Shown in pieces: positions 14,301 through 64,000 of a stretch of DNA of 64,000 bases. Position numbers and translations under genes: made by a program. The notes beneath the pieces were generated by a model. That model worked only from the letters and a program-made list of their open reading frames with translations. It searched no databases and was not told the DNA's origin. Each line of letters opens with the position of its first letter. Within the stretch, counting starts at the first letter, position 1. The stretch comes from Phylloscopus collybita (lineage: Eukaryota > Chordata > Aves > Passeriformes > Phylloscopidae), in assembly GCA_027886175.1 (NCBI GenBank), contig JAJNNQ010000075.1, positions 34,006,501-34,070,500 of the forward strand, in the 5' to 3' direction.

Positions 14301-15164
14301 GTCATCCTCAGACTGGATTAAAGCTGTTTCTCAAGGCAAGATCCTTTTTATAGCCTGGTTAGGTGTCTGTATTTGGTAAGCAGCTAAGCTTCTTTTATGT
14401 TAATGGACCTTTCAGCAACTTGTACCACCAGTTCTGAGCATAAAACCTATTCACAGAGGTTGTAAAAGGAGGTGCCAAAGGCTGGCAGGAGATATTTGAA
14501 AGGTATGTCCTGCTTGATTAAACTAAATACATGTGACTATCATCTTGTAACTGTCTAAAGATGTAAATAAAAAGTCTATTTCCATTCTTTGATGCTGATG
14601 TAAGAAAAAACAGAGATTTGGTTGTGGCTGGGAGTTTGTTGTAGATTTATTAAAGGATGATCCATATAGTAATAAGGGAAAGCAGAGGATTTACTGCTGT
14701 AGGAAGTGAGCTTTTCAGGCACATGTTAGAAAATAAATGCTATTAGGAATGACTGTAGCTCAGTTATCCCTGGTAATGTGTGACCTATATGTGTGTCACC
14801 ACTCCTGAAGTAGTGAAGCAACTTGACAGTAGTCTCAACCTGGTTTAGCAAATAGAAGGATTATTACAGGAAATCCAGTTATAAAACCACACTGGATTGA
14901 ATTAATTTTAAGCAGAATGAGGCCACTGGAGTAGTTTCTGCTTTTGTATAGATTTGCCAGTGTTTCTGTATTTGAAAATGTCGTATCTAATAAACTGAAG
15001 GAGCAGGTACTAAGTTTGACTGAACCACAAGACAAGTTGTGCATTCTAAATGTACACCAGAGCTGCATATTCTGAGTGGTGTATTGTGAACAGGACTGGG
15101 GAGAACCTGTAGTTCTGTATGAGTGCCATCTAAAAATGGTTGAAAAGAAAACTGAGAATAAAGG

Positions 15165-15214
15165 AGAAGTTATTATTCTCAGAAGTTATTATTCTCAGAA
15201 GAACTGAGAATAAT
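15165..15214. repeat. Tandem 16-bp duplication followed by an inverted copy
   Basis: The unit agaagttattattctc occurs at 15165-15180 and again at 15181-15196. The segment ATTATTCTCAG, present at 15172-15182 and 15188-15198, has an exact inverted copy CTGAGAATAAT at 15204-15214, so transcripts could fold into a small hairpin in two registers. It probably arose by replication slippage. Confidence 0.8.
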
Positions 15215-16338
15215 CTTTGCTTCAAAGATTAAAAAACCAATAAGGAGCATGAGACATAATGACTTTTGAAGTGCAGACACAGAAGTAGAGAAACACTTTG
15301 ACAGGACTTGCTGCGAATCTGTAGCATATCAGAAAATATGACATGGGAAGTAACAACAGATATTGTTCCTTTCCTGTATTAGCACTCTTCAAAGGAGTTA
15401 GTGTCATCTCAAGTTGAAGCACCCTATCAAAGTCTATGTTTGTGAGTTTTGAGTTTTGACTTTGTGTGTACATATATGTAAATACTTCTCTACATGATTT
15501 AAAGGTTACCTCTCCATGTTTCTCGAAGATCATGAGATATGACTTCTTATACCAAGGACGCATGTCACTTGATTAGAGTGTTTCAAGATTTTGTAGAGTG
15601 CAATGAGGAGGATTGACATGGAATTTCATCAACAGTTACCAGACTCAAAATATAACTGCTCTTTGTTTGGAATGCTGCTTCTTAAATTAAACTGCTTCCT
15701 TGGTTACTCCTTCAATTCCTGTAAACATAAAGTTGCAAGTGTAATATATTGGAATGGAAAGCAAGTGGAAGTGTTCAAGTATACTCCTGAGATTCTTTTA
15801 TTTGTCTGTACAAAAATTATTTTCTGTTATGTAAATGCTAAATGAAGACCACAGCAGTGATTTCCTTAAATCTGTACAGAGCTTTGCTGTTTTCTGTCCC
15901 TGTACCATAGCTTTGTGAGCTATAATTTTACAGATGGAATAAACTAGGTATAATGGAAAGGTGTAATTAACGGCAGCAAGAACCAGCAGCTCTTGCAAAT
16001 GTGTACAGATGTGTGAATAAACTATAACTGAAGACCTATGCTAAAGTCTAGGCTCAAGAATTTTGGAAGGGAAGAAACACTTGTGATATTTACAATGGGG
16101 AGAACATACACAGGAAAAATTCACGCTTTGATGCTTTATTGTGCTTGCACTTGCATCTGCGTTTCTTCCAATCCCATTTTTCTTTTGGTTAGCTGGATTT
16201 AAACAGAACAAAAATGGCACCCTAAAGGCCTAGTGCCACTATCAGCCTCTTCTTGGACTCCCAAAAATAGGCTTTTTTGTCTCTTCTAGACATTGTGTTG
16301 AAGAGGGTTTGAGGGAAGGGAGGGGAGATCTCTGTTCC

Positions 16339-16362
16339 ATCATACCTCCTGGGAGGTATGAT
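16339..16362. repeat. Perfect 11-bp inverted repeat with 2-nt centre
   Basis: The arm ATCATACCTCC is followed by TG and then by its exact reverse complement GGAGGTATGAT. The centre is too small for a normal RNA loop, so this is better viewed as a DNA palindrome. No known binding-site family is recognised. Confidence 0.85.
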
Positions 16363-16708
16363 AGAAAAAAAGCTATTTATAGGATTTAGAGGAAGACGTA
16401 GTGCTGTGATATGTATCTTGAGAATTCCATTTAAGGAGGAATTTCAGCTTTCCTAATGAGAGGTTTGTTCTGCAGGCAACCCAAAATACTGATCATTTCA
16501 GTACTATCTTCCTATAATGAATTTGCATACACTATTACCAGTTGTAGGCAAGTCAACCTGGTTTGATAATCCACGGGAATAGATTAGTACAGTGTTATGC
16601 TAAACTGTTTAATTATTCTGTGCTGGTTTGAGATCCCAGCTTTTTATAAAGCTTTCATTTTTTGTCACTTTGCTATTGCATACACTGATACCCCATTGAC
16701 ATTGCAGA

Positions 16709-16750
16709 TAGATGTATTAAAAGTTAATGTAGATGTATTAAAAGTTAATG
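16709..16750. repeat. Perfect 21-bp tandem duplication
   Basis: Two identical 21-bp copies (TAGATGTATTAAAAGTTAATG) lie head to tail at 16709-16729 and 16730-16750. The absence of differences suggests a recent slippage duplication. Confidence 0.9.
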
Positions 16751-19052
16751 AAGTTAATTACACCTCTAACTTAGTAGTTAATTTAACTGCTACAGTAAAA
16801 AAATAGGAAAAGACCATAATCTGAGTTTTACAGTTCTCATTACCTCCTTAGTATGCTTCCTTGCATTCCTTTTCACTGTGTAAGGAAACATACTGAGGCT
16901 GGGTTAGTTCACAGTTTAGAGGCAGTGTGACAGAAAGACTCTATGGGAGCAAGAAGACTGGTCAGCTGGAAGCATCAATAAAATCTGTGTTTGTGTTCTG
17001 GACACTGTTTCTTGGCAAATCTTAAGCTTTGTGGAAGATCTGTAAATGGTTTAGATATTAGGGATAATGTTTGGGTAAAAGCAAGTGCTAAATTTGCAGC
17101 ATGTATTTTTACTTAAACTTACTGTTTTTTTCTTAGATGCACTGACTTGGCAGAAGTTGCCCACATAGATCATCTTTGGATTATCATTCTTTTAGTGCAG
17201 TGGAGCTCAAGTTAAAAGCAGCTGTATGGTTCTCCAGTTCCCTTATTTGGTCTCCTTAGACATAATTATTTTAGGGTTTTTTTCTGAAGTCTGTTAGTGC
17301 CTTTTGGGTGTTAGTACTTTAGCTGAATAGACAAGAGACTTTTTGATACTGCTTGAAGTTAACTGATGCTCAGAAATTAAGTAAATTTGAGATATTTCCT
17401 AAGAAATACATTCTAGTAACCCAGTTTGGGGAAGAATGTACTCTGCATGATCTGGTTGGAATTTCATCTCATTGCAGGAGAAATTGGTTTTTTTGTTCCT
17501 GTCAAATTTATATGGCTTTACTACTGTAAGTTCAAACTTGATACTTTTTTTGAATTAAACTGTTACCATATGTGTAATAATCTTGTTACATAGCTGAGAG
17601 TGTAGTTAATTAAAGTTATCATCAAGTAAATACAGAATTTCTAGTTTTATATTACAGAGTTTTTGTATACCTTGACATGGAGAAGAACGTTGTCAGTATT
17701 GTTAATGAAGGAAAATGTGGGGTCTTTTAGTCATTTAGTTGCCACAATATGTATGATACTGGACATAGTCACTAGAATACTTGGATGGAAGAATGCAAGC
17801 AAAATCAATTCAAGCAAAGCTTTAATGTTTTAATTTGATTTCACCTTTTTAATATAGATAGTGATGTAATTTAGATTCATCTTCACTGCTTGTTCCTTGG
17901 ATCTTATCCACCTGCTTTGGCTTGAAAGAATTGAATGCAAATTGCTTCCTTCTCACAGTAGTCTTCTATGGTATAAGTCATATGAACTCCAAACATTGAC
18001 TCGTTTCCTTGAATTATTGCAGCCTGTGCTGCTTTGGATAGTTCTACCTTCTGGTTACCCAAGATGGTTACAGTTCTTTAAAATGCCACTGCTTACTGTC
18101 TTGAATTCTTTATATATTTAACAAGCTTTTATTCTGATGCTTACAGTGAGTATTAGGCTTTATGTGTGCAGCTTAAGAATCTTCTAGAATTAAGAATTAT
18201 GCATGTGCTTCTCTGGCAGATAATATCAGTTGTTTAGAATACAGTTTTATGGGAATGTAGTATGTACTTGTTCTTAAATACAATTCTGATGCAAGAATGG
18301 AAGACCAGGATGTGACATGTATTAAATACTTTTAAATGTGTGGGGTTTACCTAGCAACATATTTTGTAATGAACTTTTGAATGGATGAAGTGTAAAATAT
18401 TTTTCCACTTTATGGTAAATAGTTTGCACTTTTCCCAAGAGCAAGTTCCATAAGAGTTCTTTTTCCTCTGATCTAATGCACAATTTGATGTTGATATTGT
18501 AGAACTTAGCTTTGTGTAGCATTCCTAAAGGTAACGGTTTAGTTATTCCTTACTTGATGAGAATGTTATCCTTGACTTCTGCTAAAGTATAACTCTAGAG
18601 TATTTCTACTTCACTTAGTATGACAGTGTATTTAGGTAACCAGGAGGAAATAATACCTAAAGATATCCATTTAAAATTCAGGTTATTAGATGTAGGTAAT
18701 GTTTAAATCATACTTTGAGGAGGGTAAACAGTGAATTATTCTTAAATTGGAGTTTTGTTCAGTGTTGTAATCCAGCATTGCCCACAGCACCTATTGGACC
18801 TACTTGGCCATTTTAATGTTGCTGTTTGGTGTTATTCACTGTCATTTAGAGAGAAATTTGTTGATTTTATAGTTGCAAATGACATTAGCTGGTTATAAGG
18901 TGTTAAAGGAAGAAGGAGAAAATGGGAAACTAGTTTGGTTTTTTATACTAAAAAACTATAAGCAGTCTGAAGAGAGTAAGGAAAAGTGTTCAAATGACAC
19001 TTGAAAAGTAGTGAATTAAAGCTGGAGAGGTGAGAATGAAATTATGGGTGCC

Positions 19053-19616
19053 TGTTGTGGTTTATCTCTGTCCAGCAACCAAGCCCTACACAGCCTCTCA
19101 CTGGCTTGTATCAAAGAGAGAGCTGGAAGGGTAAAAGTGCAAAAACTTTGTGTTGAGATAAAGACAGGTTAATTTAAAAAAAGGAAAAAAATAGGGAGAA
19201 ATGACAACAAAAATCAAACCTGAGAAACGCGTGATGCATAAAAAATGCAGTAGCGCACCACCAGGTGACCAGTTTATCAGCCAGTCCCCGAGCAGCAACA
19301 GGCAAACTGCACATGCACCCCATGCCCCAATTTTTTATTGCTGAGCGTGACACCCTGAGAAATGGAATACCCCTGGGGTCTGTAGGGGTTGGCTGTTGTG
19401 ACTGTGTCCTCTCCCAACTCAGTGGGTATCCCCAGCCTACTCACTGATGGGGTGGAGTGAGAAACTGAAAAAAGCCTTGGCTCTCTGTAAGCACTGCTCA
19501 GCAGTAACTAAAACATTCCTGAATTATCAACAGTTTCCAGCACATATCCAAAACACAGCACCATATACAACCTACTGTGAAGAAAATTAACTCCAACACA
19601 GCCAAAACCAACAACA
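19053..19616 (-). mobile_element. Solo LTR of an avian endogenous retrovirus, antisense to ARFGEF1
   Basis: The segment begins TGTTGTGGTTT and ends AAACCAACAACA, near-perfect inverted termini of the TG...CA type, over about 564 bp. Its content matches a common avian LTR family in reverse: a segment like AACCTGTCTTTATCTCAAC near the 3' end of the minus strand (poly(A)/R region), GCTCAGCAATAAAAAATT where the TATA region would lie, and GAGCAGTGCTTAC in U3. The transcriptional sense is therefore probably the minus strand. No internal retroviral genes adjoin, so it is a solo LTR. I see no clear target-site duplication, and several indels suggest moderate age. The family assignment is from memory of avian repeats. 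Confidence 0.75.
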
Positions 19617-20945
19617 AAGGTCTTAGATGTTTTCTGAGATTTCTTTGAAATTGTGATGGTCTGTAGAAGTGTAGATGAAATGGGAAATTATGTTGAAACT
19701 CATGTACATTAGTCATTTTGCCTGTTTGATGAAACAGTTGATGCATACCATTGTAAAACTGTAAAATAATGTATCTCTCTGATCAGCTCTAGGTTCACTG
19801 TGCAAAAGCTTTATGTATTTCCATTCATTCCATCATAGAGGTCACAGAATTCTATAAAGAGGTCTTTTGGAACTGTGTATGAATGGAGGATTCGGAAGGT
19901 GTTTATTTTGTCATTTCTGCTGCATGTCTAAATAATTACAATTAGTTCCATTTTAGGGCAGATGATCGTTTCAGTACCATAGAGTAATTTGAACTGTTTT
20001 TCATGCTGATTCTGTGTTTACATCACAGATAATGCAGAGGAAGCTGTTGTCCTTTCCTACAGTTTTCATCCCATGTTTTAGTATCTTACATCCTCTCTAT
20101 TTCTTCCCTCCCAGAATGAATGGTGATTCTGAGATAATAAGCTTTTCCAGCTCTGAGATTCTCTCTGTTGCAGTTTTGGTTGTGTGTTTGAAAAGAGGGA
20201 GAGCAAATGAAGCAATGTTGTCAAGTCTGGCTTCATCTTTCTTTTCTAGCTAATTTTTAATTCTGCAGGGATTACTTTTTCCTGTTTAAAAGAATGCATC
20301 AGTAAGTGTTCTGGTTCATCTGTCTGTAACAGATTATTTATCTAGCATGAGAATTGTTAGTTACCTTTATTATAATCTGATTTTCTGCTGATAATGCTTC
20401 TTGAATTTTTGTATGCTTCCTACAGGATGTGGTTGATGCATGACCATGAAATTGTACTGTGATTAACTTGTGTTCTGGCGTCGAGAGCAGAGGGAGCAAT
20501 CAGACAGTGAAAGAAATTAGGTTTTCTCTATTCTCAAGGGTAAAAGTAAAGTTCAAGTCTGCTGTTTTACCCCATTCATACTAATAGTATCATGTCATGC
20601 TTCTCTGCAATTACAAATATTTTAGTCTTGTAAAAATAATTGATGTTGGTCATTGTAAGAACCTTTCTTTTTATTTAACAAAGGTTATAAAATGACTGGT
20701 TTCACATTCATAGACTTAGGCGATGCTGCTTGAAATGGTAGTAACACTTAATTGGATTGACACTTCTATAAGCTTTTTACCTCAGGTCAGTTCTTTTGGA
20801 AACTTTAAACTTGGAAGTCATTCAGTTTTATCTGTTGCTTGATAATGTTGTTTGATGGACAGACTTCAGAGTATCTTAGGTAGCAGAGTTCCTGGGTGTG
20901 AATGCTAAGGTGGGAGGTAAAATAATGGAAGGTATGAAGATGCTG

Positions 20946-20981
20946 GAAGGACGGACGGAAGGGAGGGAGGGAGGGAGTTTT
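20946..20981. repeat. Purine simple repeat (GGAAGGAC/GGGA)n
   Basis: The sequence ggaaggacggacggaagggagggagggagggag is a short impure GGAA/GGGA tetranucleotide tract in intron 1. Confidence 0.8.
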
Positions 20982-22480
20982 TTCTCCTTTCTGTTGGTCA
21001 GGAATTTGTCTTCAAGTGAGTAAAAGTTGTAGTGTCATCATCTGGAAGGAAGGTATACTTTACTGAAAGAAGGTAAACTTTACCATGAGTCTTATTACTT
21101 ACTGAAGAATGCTTAGTGTCTAGAATATGGAATTATATGAATGTTTCATCTAGTCCTGGGTAGCCTAGATTTGATCAGCTTCTGGAGTAGCTGTTTCTGG
21201 GATGATCCATTGACCTGCTAACCTCTGAGGCTTACTGGGGCTTAATATGAACATCAGTCTTACCAGAAGTAAATACAGATTTTTAGGTGATGTGCATTCC
21301 ATACATTCAGTTTTCTCGATGTTGGCAAAGTCAGTTAGTAAAACATATTTGCTACTAATGATTTGTCATAAAATACCAGGCATGAGAACCTGTGTTAGGT
21401 AGGTGATCAGTATGACTGTGTGAAATGGTAAATGAAGGACAGGGTGCAGACAAAGTGTGCTTTTGCTGCATGGGAGCTTGGTTAGAAAGATTAAGTTGGT
21501 GGGGGTTTTTGTCAGAATAAATCCATGCCATTAGTTCAAGGCCTGTACACAGAAATCAAAGTGTTTGGTGTAGTTGATTATAGTTTTGCATGTTTGAGCA
21601 GGACTTGATATTGGAATAGATCTCTTGAGAAGATTTATTAAAAAACACACACAAATATATTCATTCTTTTTCCTGTACAGTTTATTTCAAGTATGTAGTG
21701 CTTCAGCGCTGGAAAACCTAGGCTTTACGAAATTCACTATGATTTAAGCATGCAAAATGACTAGAGAAAAGACAAGACTAGTCTTGAATCAAAGATGTTT
21801 CCTAAAATTAGTTCCAGTAATTTAAAATTATTTTGAAAGTGTATTGTTAAAAAATTGCTGAAAACGTTTGCCAAAAGCATTCAACTAGTCATCCTTCTGT
21901 TATAATGTATTTTAAAATAGTATGAAATAGAGGTGCTACAGACTTCTTTCCTCTCCCTTAGCCATTACTGTGGTACCTAACACTGTTTAAAACCAAGGGT
22001 GATTATTCATCATTCAGATTTCATATAAGAAATAGCAGTGATGGATTGTTTGGTTGTGTTTCTGTATAATCCATATTTATCAAGCAGTATGTATTTTATA
22101 TCCTTTATGGGTAAATTAATAGTCAAAAAGTATTTGTGTTTTCCTTATTATTTCTATATATCTCAGCTGTGAAAGGAGCTGGCCAATGTCTTCACAGAAG
22201 CGTTCCAGCGGTGTGATGTTTAGCTGGCATTACTGGATGCAAATTTTAGCATCCAGTTTTGAATTTAGATTTGCAAAGTAATTATAATACAGTTTGCAAT
22301 CAGCGCAGGTGGAGAGTAGAGGTACTTACGAAACTGTAAACATGTATTTTCTGCTTTATAATAATCCTGGTTTCAAATGTTTGCCTAAATAGTTTTGCTT
22401 TCCAGTAGTTTTCTGTTATTTTTTTTATATATGTGCTTATGATACCATTTCTATAACTATGCCTTTGTTTCATTTTACAG

Positions 22481-64000
<41,520 letters not shown>

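Larger units (their letters stand above)
1..22480 (+). other. ARFGEF1: Intron 1 of ARFGEF1, 3' part (at least 22.5 kb)
   Basis: This AT-rich non-coding sequence ends in the acceptor ttttacag just before exon 2. There is no CpG island and no sequence matching the start of BIG1 (MYEGKKTK), so promoter and exon 1 lie further upstream. Within it I can support an old CR1/L3-type RT relic (about 2985-3215), a terminal-exon-like ORF (4197-4325), several small tandem or inverted repeats (8331, 15165, 16339, 16709, 20946) and an LTR (19053-19616). The other open frames up to about 113 codons show no recognisable domain and look like chance. Confidence 0.9.

Noticed and set aside
15222..15563. 113-codon minus-strand frame in intron 1
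   Set aside because: Composition is that of AT-rich intron; no domain or conserved motif is visible, and a frame of this length is expected by chance in 64 kb over six frames.

Overview
This is vertebrate nuclear DNA from a bird, most likely a songbird. The evidence is AT-rich intronic sequence, CR1 LINE fragments ending in the avian ATTCTGTG-type 3' terminus, and LTRs of types I associate with avian, especially passerine, endogenous retroviruses. It is not prokaryotic: there are no operons, and almost every open reading frame is chance intronic sequence or lies inside a transposon.

One gene fills the window. It is ARFGEF1 on the + strand, which encodes BIG1, the brefeldin A-inhibited guanine nucleotide-exchange factor for ARF GTPases at the trans-Golgi/endosomes. 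I can place 21 consecutive coding exons (31 to 274 bp) between 22481 and 62166. All have AG/GT boundaries, matching codon phases and no frameshift or internal stop. They sum to 3153 bases (1051 codons). If the missing first exon supplies the usual 41 or so residues, this is about residues 42 to 1093 of a protein of about 1850. Exon 1 with the promoter lies upstream, and the exons after residue 1093 lie downstream.

Layout: 1-22480 is the 3' part of a large intron 1. It holds an ancient RT relic near 3.0 kb, an unexplained terminal-exon-like ORF at 4.2 kb, small repeats and an LTR at 19.05-19.6 kb. 22481-42510 holds exons 2-10 (DCB domain, acidic linker, start of HUS) with a 733-bp solo LTR in intron 4. 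46505-50804 holds exons 11-15 (rest of HUS and entry to Sec7) with a 1.5-kb sense CR1 in intron 14. 51921-54365 holds exons 16-19 (catalytic Sec7 core and following helices). 58321-62166 holds exons 20-22 (HDS1 region). Intron 19 carries an antisense CR1, a short CR1 tail and a CpG-rich LTR-like element. 62167-64000 is the start of intron 22.

The exons make one protein: DCB and HUS mediate dimerisation, autoregulation and Golgi recruitment, Sec7 exchanges GDP for GTP on ARF1/ARF3 through a glutamate finger (Glu-789 here), and HDS1 is regulatory. I found no undescribed multi-gene system. The most checkable oddities are a possible alternative 3'-terminal exon in intron 1 that would read in frame from exon 1 into a membrane-anchor-like tail (4197-4325), a GC-richer exon-like island in intron 4 (29195-29380), and the CpG-rich element in intron 19 with antisense reading frames (57.1-57.85 kb).
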